Positions 33,172 through 42,601 of a stretch of DNA of 64,000 bases are shown piece after piece (within the stretch, counting starts at the first letter, position 1; each line of letters opens with the position of its first letter). This DNA comes from Verrucomicrobiia bacterium (GTDB lineage Bacteria; Verrucomicrobiota; Verrucomicrobiia; Verrucomicrobiales; DEV007): positions 1 to 64,000 of the forward strand of contig JAUIAH010000014.1 of assembly GCA_030425385.1 (NCBI GenBank), in the 5' to 3' direction. The translations under genes were made by a program, and so were the position numbers. The notes below the pieces were generated by a model, which did no database searches, was not told where the DNA came from, and worked only from the letters and a program-made list of their open reading frames with translations.

Positions 33172-34701
33172 ATGACCATTCGATTCCTCCTTCTCGCCGC
33201 CATCGCAATCTCGACGCCGTTGGTCTCGGCCGCGAAACCCAACATCGTTCTTATCATGGCTGATGACATGGGCTACGGTGATCTCTCATGCTACGGCGCG
33301 ACTGAACTGCAAACGCCCCACCTGGACCGCCTCGCCGTTGAAGGTCGGCGTTTCACCAGTGGCTACTGCTCTGCGTCCACTTGCACGCCAACGCGATATT
33401 CTCTCCTCACCGGCACTTACGCTTTCCGCAAGGAGGGGACCGGCATTGCACCGCCTAACAGTCCCGCTATCATCCAGCCTGACACGGTCACCCTTCCCAG
33501 CCTGCTCAAAGAAGCGGGCTATGCCACGGCAGTGATTGGCAAATGGCATCTCGGGCTTGGCGGCAAGGCCGGGCCCGATTGGAATGGCGCTCTCAAGCCT
33601 GGCCCATTGGAGATTGGCTTTGACCACTGCTTTCTCCTGCCCACGACCAATGATCGCGTGCCGCAAGTCTATGTGGAGGATCACCGCGTGCTGAATCTCG
33701 ACCCGGCCGATCCACTCTGGGTAGGAAACAAGAAGCCGGACGACGATCACCCCACAGGCATCACCCATCGCCACACACTTAAGATGGACTGGTCGCACGG
33801 CCACAACAGCACCATCCACAATGGCATCAGCCGGATCGGCTTCTACACAGGCGGGCATGCGGCACGTTTCCGCGATGAAGATCTCGCCGACGCCTGGGTC
33901 GAGCGCTCCATCGCCTGGATGGAAGCGCACCGCGCCGAGCCCTTCTTTCTCTTCTTCTCCTCTCATGATCTCCACGTGCCGCGCATGCCTCACGAGCGCT
34001 TTCAAGGCAAGACGCGCCTCGGCTTCCGCGGCGACGCCATCGTCCAGCTCGACTGGTGCGTCGGCGCCTTGATGCAAGCGTTAGACCGTTTACAGATTGC
34101 TGAGAACACGCTCGTCATCTTCTGCTCTGACAATGGCCCAGTGCTCGATGATGGCTACGAGGATGGCGCCGTGGAGAAGAACGGCTCTCACCGCGCCGCC
34201 GGACCCTTTCGCGGCGGCAAATACAGCGTCCTCGAAGGCGGCACGCGGACGCCGTTCATCACAAGATGGAAAGGGCGCATCCAGCCATCAGTGGACGATC
34301 ATGCGGTGGTCTGCACGATCGATCTCCCGGCCAGCTTGGCAGCGCTCACGGAAGTCCCTCTCCCGGATGACGCCTGTCTCGATAGTCATAACGTTCTAGG
34401 CGCATTGTTAGGCGAGGGCGATACCAAAGGACGCGAGCACCTCATCCAGCAGGACAACGGCCGCGGCGGCAACTACGGCTACCGCGTGGGGAAATGGAAG
34501 CTCCAGCGGCACGACGCCAAACGCGCTCGGAACGTCGTCGTCGAGAATAAGCTCGCCAACACCCCGGTGCCCCGCTACCGCCTCTTCGATCTCGCCGAGG
34601 ACCCCGGGGAATCACGGAATCTCATGGAGGAACACCCTGACATCGCGCAGAAACTCATCGCCGAACTCGAAGCCCACCTCGCACGCGGACGAACGCGGTA
34701 G
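33172..34701 (+). CDS. Secreted sulfatase (arylsulfatase family)
   Basis: A 509-residue exported sulfatase with a signal peptide (1-20, ending VSA). The calcium-binding Asp pair is in IVLIMADDMGYGD, and the formylglycine site is Cys71 in CTPTR, followed by YSLLTG. IGKWHLGL and FCSDNG are further family motifs. Cys-type sulfatases need an activating formylglycine-generating enzyme, which is not in this window. Such enzymes in Verrucomicrobia usually remove sulfate from algal or host polysaccharides, but the substrate cannot be read here. It converges on the phosphatase-sulfatase fusion gene. Confidence 0.93.
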   Translation: MTIRFLLLAAIAISTPLVSAAKPNIVLIMADDMGYGDLSCYGATELQTPHLDRLAVEGRRFTSGYCSASTCTPTRYSLLTGTYAFRKEGTGIAPPNSPAIIQPDTVTLPSLLKEAGYATAVIGKWHLGLGGKAGPDWNGALKPGPLEIGFDHCFLLPTTNDRVPQVYVEDHRVLNLDPADPLWVGNKKPDDDHPTGITHRHTLKMDWSHGHNSTIHNGISRIGFYTGGHAARFRDEDLADAWVERSIAWMEAHRAEPFFLFFSSHDLHVPRMPHERFQGKTRLGFRGDAIVQLDWCVGALMQALDRLQIAENTLVIFCSDNGPVLDDGYEDGAVEKNGSHRAAGPFRGGKYSVLEGGTRTPFITRWKGRIQPSVDDHAVVCTIDLPASLAALTEVPLPDDACLDSHNVLGALLGEGDTKGREHLIQQDNGRGGNYGYRVGKWKLQRHDAKRARNVVVENKLANTPVPRYRLFDLAEDPGESRNLMEEHPDIAQKLIAELEAHLARGRTR

Positions 34702-34755
34702 TGGCTGCGAGTCCTCTCCGCTGAGCCTGATGCTCCTGGAGGCAATCACTCACAA

Positions 34756-36900
34756 TCACTCATTAAGGTCGTTGGTGCGAATGTCTGCGAGCTTATCGGT
34801 GAGTTGTTGACGGAAGGCGGCGACGCGCTTGGCCTGCAGCTGTTGGTGGGCGAGATTGGTGAATTGACCAGGGTCCTTCTCCATGTCGAAGAGTTCGATG
34901 CCTTTGGAGGCGTCCTCTTCGTACTGGATGTAGGCCCAACGGTCTTGTCGCAGGAGGAAGCCTTTCCGCATGGGAGCGACCGAGAAGGCCGTGTCGCGCA
35001 CCTGTGCCTGGGGGTTGTCTAACAAGGCTGAGATGTCTTTGCCTTGGATCCTGTCCGGAACGCTGAGCCCACAGAGGGCGGCGGTGGTAGGAAAGAGATC
35101 CAGCAACTCAACCAGTGAATGGCAAACGGCGGGATCTTTGCCAGGCACACAGATGATGAGCGGCACCGAGGCGGATTCTTCTCGGAGACTCACCTTGGCC
35201 CAAAAGTCGTGTTCGCCTAAGTGATAGCCATGGTCACTGGTAAAGATGACGATGGTTTGATCGGCGATACCGGCGTCTTCTAACGCTTTCATGACAATGC
35301 CGACTTGGGCATCCATGTAGGCGACGGAGGCGTAGTATCCGCCCACTGCTTTCTGTTGGCGCCGCCGATCCATCTGCATGTTACGACTGGTCTTGTAGTT
35401 GATACCCGCTTTGGGAATGTCGTCCCAGTCATTGGCCAATGGCGTAGGCAAGGGATTCCGAGCGTAGGGCTTGAAGGGCTCAAAGTATCGCCTCGGCGCG
35501 ACGAAAGGGACATGCGGTCGGACGAATCCCACGCCGAGCCAGAAGTGCTTTTCCCGGTGCTTCTGAATCCACTCGGCAGCGGTCCTGGCGGCCCGCCCAT
35601 CAGCGTGGGCGAGATCATCGCCATCGGCTTCAACGACGACGAAGGTGTTGCCCCCGACGACGGGTTTCGCGCCATCGGGATTGCCTTCTAACGTTTCTCC
35701 TTCGCCTGGCGCTTTCCATTCTGGCCCTGGCGTATTGAAGCGCTGCGTCCAGGAGGCAGGGTCATCAGCTCCATCATAATCTTTGTCAGGATCGCCTTCC
35801 TCGACTCCTCCCGGAACGCCCATGTGGTAGATCTTGGAAACGCGCGCCGTGTGGTAACCAGCATTCTTAAACAGCTGAGGCCAGGTCTCCCGATCGCCGA
35901 TCTGCGGACGTGGGCTCTTGTAGCCAAGCACTCCGGTCGCATGCGGATAATAGCCGGACAGCAATGAGGCACGCGAGGGGCCGCAGTAAGTTCCCTGACA
36001 GTAGGCACGCGTGAAGCGTGTGCCGCGGGCGGCGATCGCATCGATGTTAGGTGTTTGGCAATGGGCGTTCCCGTAGCACGAGAGCGCGGTCGACGTGAGG
36101 TCATCCGAGATGATGAAGAGCACATTGTAAGGCTGCTGCGTGTCGAGAACCGTGAGAACGGGGCGGTGATCGGAAGCGACCCTCTCTGGCACGACTTCAG
36201 ACGACACGAAATGAAAGTCCTTCTTCGGCCGATACAGCACGTAATCGATTTCGCGGTCGGGATTGTTCGCGGGAAAGGTGAATTTGTCCGTCTCAACATT
36301 AGGGTCGATCCACCCAGCCTCTCGCAGCACCTTCATTGGCGGCGAGTGCGGCGAGGAATTGAAGTCACCGGCCAGAATGACCGGGGCGGTGATGCCCCGG
36401 AAACGCTCTGCGATGACCTTGGCTTGGGCCAGGCGTTCCGCCTTCGTCGCGTAGAGATGATTGCCGACAAAGAAGAGTGGTTTCTCAAAGTTTGGCACCT
36501 GGATCCGTGCGATCACGAGAGCGCGCGATTCTGTCTCACCCGGCAGTTTAAGATTCTCTCGAGAAAGGATAGGGTGTTTTGATAGGATCATTTGCCCATA
36601 CTCGCCACCGGCATAGTCCATGAACTTGCCGAAGCATGCATGCATGCCAGTAAGCTCCGCCAACGCGGCGGACTGGTCGACGCCTCCGGTGCGGGTGGTC
36701 TTGATATCAATCTCTTGCAACGCCACCAAATCGGGCTGCTGGGCGGTGATCACCTTCGCAAGGCGCTCGAGATCCAGGCGCCCATCCATGCCCTCTCCGT
36801 GATGAATATTATAGGAAAGAATGCGCAATTCTTCCGACAACGCCGGGACCATGAGCAAGAGCACCAGGCCCAGAATTCGAAGGCAGTTTCTGTGGATCAT
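34756..36900 (-). CDS. Secreted fusion: endonuclease/exonuclease/phosphatase domain plus sulfatase
   Basis: Two hydrolases in one 714-residue exported chain. After a signal peptide (about 1-22) comes an endonuclease/exonuclease/phosphatase domain (about 24-253) with Asn31 (SYNIHH), Glu63 (LQEID), GNHLY, GDFN (179-181) and SDHRPV (Asp244, His245), all the usual catalytic residues. It runs directly into an iduronate-2-sulfatase-like domain (about 257-714) with ISDDL, the formylglycine site Cys306 in CGPSR, and TSDHGYHLGEHDFWAK. The junction LTVLDTQQPYNVLFIISDD leaves no linker. The start is the ATG at 36900. The reading frame is continuous, so this is a true fusion unless the sequence has an error at the junction. 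Confidence 0.9.
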   Translation of the reverse strand: MIHRNCLRILGLVLLLMVPALSEELRILSYNIHHGEGMDGRLDLERLAKVITAQQPDLVALQEIDIKTTRTGGVDQSAALAELTGMHACFGKFMDYAGGEYGQMILSKHPILSRENLKLPGETESRALVIARIQVPNFEKPLFFVGNHLYATKAERLAQAKVIAERFRGITAPVILAGDFNSSPHSPPMKVLREAGWIDPNVETDKFTFPANNPDREIDYVLYRPKKDFHFVSSEVVPERVASDHRPVLTVLDTQQPYNVLFIISDDLTSTALSCYGNAHCQTPNIDAIAARGTRFTRAYCQGTYCGPSRASLLSGYYPHATGVLGYKSPRPQIGDRETWPQLFKNAGYHTARVSKIYHMGVPGGVEEGDPDKDYDGADDPASWTQRFNTPGPEWKAPGEGETLEGNPDGAKPVVGGNTFVVVEADGDDLAHADGRAARTAAEWIQKHREKHFWLGVGFVRPHVPFVAPRRYFEPFKPYARNPLPTPLANDWDDIPKAGINYKTSRNMQMDRRRQQKAVGGYYASVAYMDAQVGIVMKALEDAGIADQTIVIFTSDHGYHLGEHDFWAKVSLREESASVPLIICVPGKDPAVCHSLVELLDLFPTTAALCGLSVPDRIQGKDISALLDNPQAQVRDTAFSVAPMRKGFLLRQDRWAYIQYEEDASKGIELFDMEKDPGQFTNLAHQQLQAKRVAAFRQQLTDKLADIRTNDLNE

Positions 36901-36907
36901 AGCAATT

Positions 36908-38794
36908 TCAGGAAGACATCCGAGAGGCGCGCCACCCACCTGGGCGACGTTGAAAGGCCCACCACTCGATGATGAGGACCATCAGTCCGAAAGCTGCCAA
37001 CCAGTGCCAGAGAGGGCGGTCCGTCTCGATGGTCTCGTCAGCAGCACGCACCCGTGCTTCTCGAAAGGCAATTGATTCGACTTGTGTCAGGGTGGTTTCA
37101 GCCGCGGAAAGGAGGCTCGCACTCACTTCGCCAGGGCCCTTATCATAACGATACCGTCCCACTCTCCTCGCCGACAGACCTGGCACATATCCCGAGGGGT
37201 CACTGGTGAGGGACACACGTCCTCCCTCGCCAGGCAGCGTGACCTCCACCGTTTGATTGCGTAGCCCAAGGGCAAAGCCTGGCAGAATTCCTGTCGCCAA
37301 CGCTTCCGCTTCCGATAGGCCTGCCCGTTGGCGAGCGATCTCAACGAGATTGGCGACGAAGACCGGAAATCCAACGCGGTAGGGAAAGGTCGAACGCTCG
37401 GGGTGAAAGAACGCGTACAGGTCCAGCGCGTGCTCCTCACGCTTTTCCACCAGGAGGGGGCCCCTCTGACCGTGAAGGAGGATGTCGTACCCTCGATTCA
37501 CAAAGGTCCCCTCTTGCAGATCCTGAGCGATCGGTTCATCCAAGAAGACCACATTACTGAAATCCACGTGTTGGAAGAGAGGGGCATCGCGTCTCCAATC
37601 AATCGCCTGGTGCGGCGACGGCTCTCCCATAGTCACCAACTCCTGGAGGTCCTCCGGAATCTGATTGAACCGCACGCGCATGGGAGCGGCCTCGTCTGCC
37701 GGGCCATCCGTGATCACCAAGTCAAACTGATCTGGCGAAACATTTGGGCCTGGAAAGAGATTCACGTCTTCGATCGATTGCAGGGCATGGCGCAGCGCGC
37801 CCAAGCTCTCTGAGGCATGAATGGCCAAGGGGCGCAGCGGCGGCAACTGGATGGCGGCAACATTGTCAGACGTCAACGCATCCACAGGAGCATTGGGAAT
37901 GAGTTCGAACTCCAAGTCGCGCCGTTCATGAGCGCTAACCTGGAAAAGGAGTCGGGCAGCACGCCCGGGCTTCGCCGTGACAATCTCCGAAGCCAGCGGT
38001 TCATCTTCCGCTGCGTTGGCGAGTCGCATGAGGAGTGCTCCACTCAACTCCGCTTCCTTCGATCCCACCACTTCGACAAAGATCTCCCATGCCCCCTCAC
38101 GATCGCGGCGTGCGCGGCATGCGGTGATTCCTATGTTAGGAGCCGGTGACGCGATCTTCTGAAACTGGATCCGAAATGGCAAATCGAGAGCAGCCCGATC
38201 AGGGACATTTCCATCCGTGAGAAGCATCACCTCCTCGAATGGCGCTCCACGCCCAAGAGCCTGCACCATGCGGACGCCATGCTCCACTGAAGAGGGCACC
38301 TCTTCAACCACGATCGCCTCAAGGGCATTGCGAAGACGTTGGCGATCACTGGTGAAGCCGCAACGTTGGCGCGCCGTGTCACTGAAGCTGATGATGGCCA
38401 ACTCTTGGTCAGGCAAGAGCCCAGCGATGAGATCATTCACGCGCTCTTTGGCCAGGTCCAGACGTGTCTTACCGCCCCGCCTCTCCACGGCAGCCATGCT
38501 AGCAGAACAATCAATCAGGACGGGCAAACGCGACACGCGATCATCAGACCCTCGCATGAATGGCTGCATGGCGGCGAGAATGAGCAAAGCGAGAAGCAGC
38601 AGTTGCAACAGAAGCAAGAGGTTGCGTTTGAATCGTTGGAAAGGTGCGTTCACCCGCTGATCATCCAGCACCCGACGCCACAGCACGAGTGACGGCACCG
38701 TGACTTGAGGGCGCTTCAACTTAAGGAAGTAGAGCGCAATGAGCGGGAGGGCGAGAAGGAAGAGCCAAGCGGCACTGGGAGAGAAGAAAGACAC
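36908..38794 (-). CDS. BatA-like VWA-domain membrane protein (cluster 2)
   Basis: A 628-residue protein with the BatA N-terminal double-helix domain: a first helix (about 8-24, AAWLFLLALPLIALYFLKLK), the VPSLVLWRR segment and a second helix (about 58-77). A von Willebrand A domain follows (about 88-210) with an intact MIDAS start, DCSASM. A long periplasmic-type region and a C-terminal membrane helix (about 597-613) complete it. It is the third gene of a MoxR - DUF58 - BatA operon, 26 bases after DUF58. These sets are linked to stress tolerance or chaperone functions in other bacteria; the target here is unknown. Confidence 0.88.
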   Translation of the reverse strand: MSFFSPSAAWLFLLALPLIALYFLKLKRPQVTVPSLVLWRRVLDDQRVNAPFQRFKRNLLLLLQLLLLALLILAAMQPFMRGSDDRVSRLPVLIDCSASMAAVERRGGKTRLDLAKERVNDLIAGLLPDQELAIISFSDTARQRCGFTSDRQRLRNALEAIVVEEVPSSVEHGVRMVQALGRGAPFEEVMLLTDGNVPDRAALDLPFRIQFQKIASPAPNIGITACRARRDREGAWEIFVEVVGSKEAELSGALLMRLANAAEDEPLASEIVTAKPGRAARLLFQVSAHERRDLEFELIPNAPVDALTSDNVAAIQLPPLRPLAIHASESLGALRHALQSIEDVNLFPGPNVSPDQFDLVITDGPADEAAPMRVRFNQIPEDLQELVTMGEPSPHQAIDWRRDAPLFQHVDFSNVVFLDEPIAQDLQEGTFVNRGYDILLHGQRGPLLVEKREEHALDLYAFFHPERSTFPYRVGFPVFVANLVEIARQRAGLSEAEALATGILPGFALGLRNQTVEVTLPGEGGRVSLTSDPSGYVPGLSARRVGRYRYDKGPGEVSASLLSAAETTLTQVESIAFREARVRAADETIETDRPLWHWLAAFGLMVLIIEWWAFQRRPGGWRASRMSS

Positions 38795-38820
38795 GCGAAT
38801 CAGTTAGGAAGGCATCTGCG

Positions 38821-39708
38821 TTAGTGGCTGATCCAGCCGTGACGGCGTAAGGCATCAAAGAGGGTTGTCTCCAATGGCGTGCCAGACGAAACGCTAAGGA
38901 ATCGCCCCGAACGACTCTGGCATAACGACTGCAAGCTCTCTTCGTAGGCCAAACGGTGTTCTTGATAGTAAGCTAACAAATCTCCTGAGGCCGAGACATC
39001 AAGACGATCATCCCTTTCTGCATCGACCAGCCTCAAATCAGCAGTCATGTCAGGATCGATCTCCGTGGGCCCGAGTATCTGGAGCGCGAGAATCTCCAAA
39101 CCCGCACTGAAGAGCGCATTGAAGGCGCGCTGGAAATCCCCAAAGCTCAAGAAATCAGATAACAGTATCACCACACCTCGACCCGCGTGATGCTCCAGAG
39201 CGGATTCGATCGCGGACTCGAAGGGGACGGTGTCATCCGCTTCGGTCAAGCCTTCGAGAAAGGCAAAGAGCTTGCCCATGCTCGCACGCCCAGTGCAGGG
39301 AGGAAGCCGCTTCGGCTGATGGCTCAGACAATGAATGCTCAGCCGTTCGGTGTGCCGGAGAGCCATCAGACCAAATGCGGCCGCCAATTCACGCGCACGC
39401 GCGAACTTATCCTCAAAAGCCATCGATCGCGATGCATCGATCAACACCAGGAAATGCGTGATCTCCTCCTCATGGAAGAGCTTGATATACGGACGATGCA
39501 AGCGTGCGAAGCTATTCCAATCAACGAAGCGCATGTCGTCCCCAGGAACATAGTCTCGGAAATCGGCAAAGTCTGTGCTCGTTCCTCCTTTCCGCGCGAG
39601 ATGAGAACCCGTGAAGCGATTCGTAAAGTGGCAGCGAGGTCTCACGCGAAGTCGCTCCAGACGCGAAACGACATCATTCTCTAACAGGGATGTCAACTGA
39701 GCTGGCAT
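38821..39708 (-). CDS. DUF58 protein (cluster 2, soluble type)
   Basis: A 295-residue DUF58 protein without membrane helices. It carries DFADFRDYVPGDDMRFVDWN, the DUF58 signature, followed by a VWA-like segment with LVLIDASRSMAF, which keeps a DxSxS-type metal site, unlike the cluster 1 DUF58. Ten bases separate it from the MoxR stop upstream and 26 from the BatA-like gene downstream. The compact, helix-free form is the one normally found with BatA. Confidence 0.9.
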   Translation of the reverse strand: MPAQLTSLLENDVVSRLERLRVRPRCHFTNRFTGSHLARKGGTSTDFADFRDYVPGDDMRFVDWNSFARLHRPYIKLFHEEEITHFLVLIDASRSMAFEDKFARARELAAAFGLMALRHTERLSIHCLSHQPKRLPPCTGRASMGKLFAFLEGLTEADDTVPFESAIESALEHHAGRGVVILLSDFLSFGDFQRAFNALFSAGLEILALQILGPTEIDPDMTADLRLVDAERDDRLDVSASGDLLAYYQEHRLAYEESLQSLCQSRSGRFLSVSSGTPLETTLFDALRRHGWISH

Positions 39709-39718
39709 CAGAACCTTG

Positions 39719-40720
39719 CTAGACCGTTTCTGGAAGCGCCTTCAGAATTCCATCGATCAGTTGTCCCACATCCAGATTCTCCGCTTGCCCGTCGTAATTG
39801 AGTAAGATGCGATGGGCGAGAACTTCCCTCGCATAGTGACGGATATCTTCGAAAGCCACATGTGGCCGTCCGCAAGCCAGGGCACGAACACGGGCCGCGC
39901 GAATCAAGGCTTGCGTGGCTCGAGGACTGGCGCCCCAACGGACGAACGATTTCACATCCGGCCCAGACTCTGCCGTCTCGGGATGCGTCGCAAGCACTAG
40001 CCGAACGGCGAAATCCCGCATAGGATCCGCCACGACGACCCGTTGCAACACCTCTCGCATGGCGAGAATCTTCGGGCCATCAAGGATGGGCGAGACTTCG
40101 GCAGCCTCCGAGAGAATGGTGCGTTTCACCACCTCATTCAGCTCGTCGCGATTGAGGAAAGGCACGCTTACCTTGAACATGAAGCGATCCAACTGCGCCT
40201 CAGGCAAGGGATACGTTCCCTCTTGCTCAATCGGGTTCTGGGTAGCGAGGACAAAGAAGGGCTGCTCGAGCGTATGGGTCGTTCCCCCAGCTGTGACGGA
40301 GCCCTCTTGCATGGTCTCTAACAAAGCCGCCTGCGTCTTCGGCGTAGCGCGATTGATCTCATCCGCGAGCAGAAGCTGCGTGAAGACGGGACCCTGACGG
40401 AACTCGAAATGATACCGTCCATCGGGTCCCTGCGTCATGATATTCGTCCCGATGATATCCGCCGGCATGAGATCGGGCGTGAATTGGATGCGTTTGAAAT
40501 CCAGGTGCAAGACGCGCGACATCGCCTTCACCAATTCCGTCTTTCCCAGGCCCGGCACGCCTTCTAACAAGACATTGCCGCCGCAAAGGATCGCCGTCAC
40601 GACGGCCTCGACCACCCGTTCCTGACCCACGATCACTTTCCCCACAGCATCTCGCACGTGCTGAAAGCTCTCCTGAAAGGCCGCCACTTCTCCCGTAAGG
40701 TTCTCCGTTTCCATGCTCAT
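39719..40720 (-). CDS. MoxR-type AAA+ ATPase (cluster 2)
   Basis: A 333-residue MoxR ATPase with Walker A GVPGLGKT, Walker B LLLADEINR, FTPDLMPADIIGTNIM, TQNPIEQEGTYPLPEAQLDRF and a lid segment VRWGASPRATQALIRAARV. The start could be either of two near ATG codons (40720 or 40714). It heads the MoxR - DUF58 - BatA operon. It is clearly a different subfamily from the ATPase at 19869: GASPRATQ replaces GAGTRGAI in the lid, and partners differ accordingly. It lies 87 bases downstream of purK in the same direction. Confidence 0.93.
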   Translation of the reverse strand: MSMETENLTGEVAAFQESFQHVRDAVGKVIVGQERVVEAVVTAILCGGNVLLEGVPGLGKTELVKAMSRVLHLDFKRIQFTPDLMPADIIGTNIMTQGPDGRYHFEFRQGPVFTQLLLADEINRATPKTQAALLETMQEGSVTAGGTTHTLEQPFFVLATQNPIEQEGTYPLPEAQLDRFMFKVSVPFLNRDELNEVVKRTILSEAAEVSPILDGPKILAMREVLQRVVVADPMRDFAVRLVLATHPETAESGPDVKSFVRWGASPRATQALIRAARVRALACGRPHVAFEDIRHYAREVLAHRILLNYDGQAENLDVGQLIDGILKALPETV

Positions 40721-40807
40721 GATTCAATGCGGGCTCACGGCCCTGGAGCAGTCTCCACGAGGCCGGGAGTGAAGACAAGGTGAAAGGTGGTCAGGAATGG
40801 TGCCGTG

Positions 40808-41962
40808 TTAGACAGGGCTGCCTTCCCAAGCAAATGCCTGCCGACAAGTATGCGCTTGCGCCAAGGCCGCCTCCAATGTTGGCGCTGTGAAGGTCACATG
40901 GCCCATCTTTCTTCCCACGCGCGCCTCGTCCTTGCCATAGAGATGCAACTTGGCGCCAGGCGTCTCCAAGATAGGCGACCAATCAGGGGACTCCGTGGCA
41001 CTCGGCCAAAGATCCCCTAGCAGATTCCACATCACGGCGGGAGCCAAGAGCTCGGTGCCACCGATGGGCCAACCCGCCGCAACTCGAAATTGCTGCTCAA
41101 ACTGAGAGGTCTGACAAGCGTCTAACCCATGATGCCCAGAATTGTGCGGACGCGGGGCGAGTTCATTGACCAATAGCTGCCCTTCTCGACTGAGAAAGAA
41201 CTCCACCGCCATGACGCCTTCATAATCCAGTGCCCGCGCCACCTCTTTGGCGATCTCCTGAGATTGCGTGAGGATTTCCTTAGGATAGCGCGCCGGGATA
41301 AGCGATAGATCGAGAATGTGCCGGTGATGAAAGTTCTCGGCGGGATCATAGCAAGCCACCTCTCCTGCACGATCACGCACGACCATGACCGACAATTCAC
41401 CGGCCAGATCCACACACTCTTCTAACACAGCTCGAGGCGCATCGAAGGCAGACCACACCGCGGCCGCCTCCTCATCTCGGCGCACCTTTCTCTGCCCCTT
41501 CCCATCGTAGCCAAACTCTGCCGTCTTGAGAATGCCCTCCTCTCCCGGAAGGGCCTGCAACGCGGTGGCCAAGGCCTCCGCTGAGGCGACGACCCAATGC
41601 TTCGCACAAGGGAAACCATGCTGACTGAGGAAGCCCTTCTCGCGCTCGCGATGCTGACAAATGCTCACCGCCTTGGCTCCGGGCGCGACTCGCGTGCGCT
41701 CAGCCAGCCGCTCTAACAAGTTTCCAGGAACATTCTCAAACTCGACCGACACCGCCTGGACCTCACTCACAAAGCTCGCAAACGTTTCTTCGCACTCAAA
41801 CGATTCTGCAAAGACGTGATTGGCCACGGCGGCCGGCCCCACCGATGGAGTCCCCGTCCACGTGACGAGTCGTTGTCCCATACGACGCGCTTCCAGGGCT
41901 AGCATACGCCCTAACTGCCCTCCTCCGAGAACGCCAATGGTGGTCGGTCGACGGGACGTCAT
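40808..41962 (-). CDS. purK: N5-carboxyaminoimidazole ribonucleotide synthase
   Basis: An ATP-grasp enzyme that makes N5-CAIR from AIR, ATP and bicarbonate in purine synthesis; 384 residues, the usual length. The N-terminal domain shows [20 protein letters not shown]; the ATP-grasp part has [29 protein letters not shown] and [14 protein letters not shown]. Its start overlaps the purE stop by four bases (ATGA), so PurE and PurK are translated together. PurE-PurK together is the two-step bacterial route from AIR to CAIR. Confidence 0.96.
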   Translation of the reverse strand: MTSRRPTTIGVLGGGQLGRMLALEARRMGQRLVTWTGTPSVGPAAVANHVFAESFECEETFASFVSEVQAVSVEFENVPGNLLERLAERTRVAPGAKAVSICQHREREKGFLSQHGFPCAKHWVVASAEALATALQALPGEEGILKTAEFGYDGKGQRKVRRDEEAAAVWSAFDAPRAVLEECVDLAGELSVMVVRDRAGEVACYDPAENFHHRHILDLSLIPARYPKEILTQSQEIAKEVARALDYEGVMAVEFFLSREGQLLVNELAPRPHNSGHHGLDACQTSQFEQQFRVAAGWPIGGTELLAPAVMWNLLGDLWPSATESPDWSPILETPGAKLHLYGKDEARVGRKMGHVTFTAPTLEAALAQAHTCRQAFAWEGSPV

Positions 41963-42483
41963 ACGTTCGACGATCCTTCGAGTTGAGGTCGCTCGGAGCT
42001 TTCAATCTTCTGGCGAAGATTCTCTCGATAAGCCGCCAGTTTCTCAGCCAAGTCAGCGTCGTCATTTCCTAACATCGCCACAGCGAAGAGAGCCGCATTG
42101 GCCGCTCCCGCCTCACCAATGGCAAAAGTGGCCGTGGGGATGCCTGCGGGCATTTGCACGATAGAGAGTAGAGAATCCACACCATTCAGCGTCCGTGATT
42201 TCACCGGCACGGCGAGAACGGGTACCGTGGTGATGGCCGATGCCATGCCGGGGAGGTGGGCCGCGCCGCCTGCGCCTGCGATGATCGCCTTGAGGCCACG
42301 GTCACGTGCGGATCGAGCGTAATCATAGAGCAGTTGCGGCGTGCGATGGGCACTGACAATGCGGGTTTCATAGGGGACATCAAAGTCGCCAAGGGTCGAG
42401 GCGGCCTTGCACATGGTGGGCCAATCCGATTGGCTACCCATGATGATGCCCACGCGGGCTGCGCGATCAGGAGAGTCGTTCAT
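41959..42483 (-). CDS. purE: N5-carboxyaminoimidazole ribonucleotide mutase
   Basis: Class I PurE, which moves the carboxyl group of N5-CAIR to give CAIR. It has 174 residues with [11 protein letters not shown], the catalytic His46 in [17 protein letters not shown] and [20 protein letters not shown]. It forms an octamer in known cases. It is the first gene of the purEK pair; the upstream kinase gene on the same strand ends 118 bases before it. Confidence 0.96.
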   Translation of the reverse strand: MNDSPDRAARVGIIMGSQSDWPTMCKAASTLGDFDVPYETRIVSAHRTPQLLYDYARSARDRGLKAIIAGAGGAAHLPGMASAITTVPVLAVPVKSRTLNGVDSLLSIVQMPAGIPTATFAIGEAGAANAALFAVAMLGNDDADLAEKLAAYRENLRQKIESSERPQLEGSSNV

Positions 42484-42601
42484 TTAGGGAAATGGGGAGG
42501 CGTTCCATGAGGTGGAAGCCTTGTATCCCACATATCGGCCCACATGCAAGACCACTCCTGGGACGCGGGGATCCGCCCTCCCCGTGTCTCCCGAGCGATG
42601 C

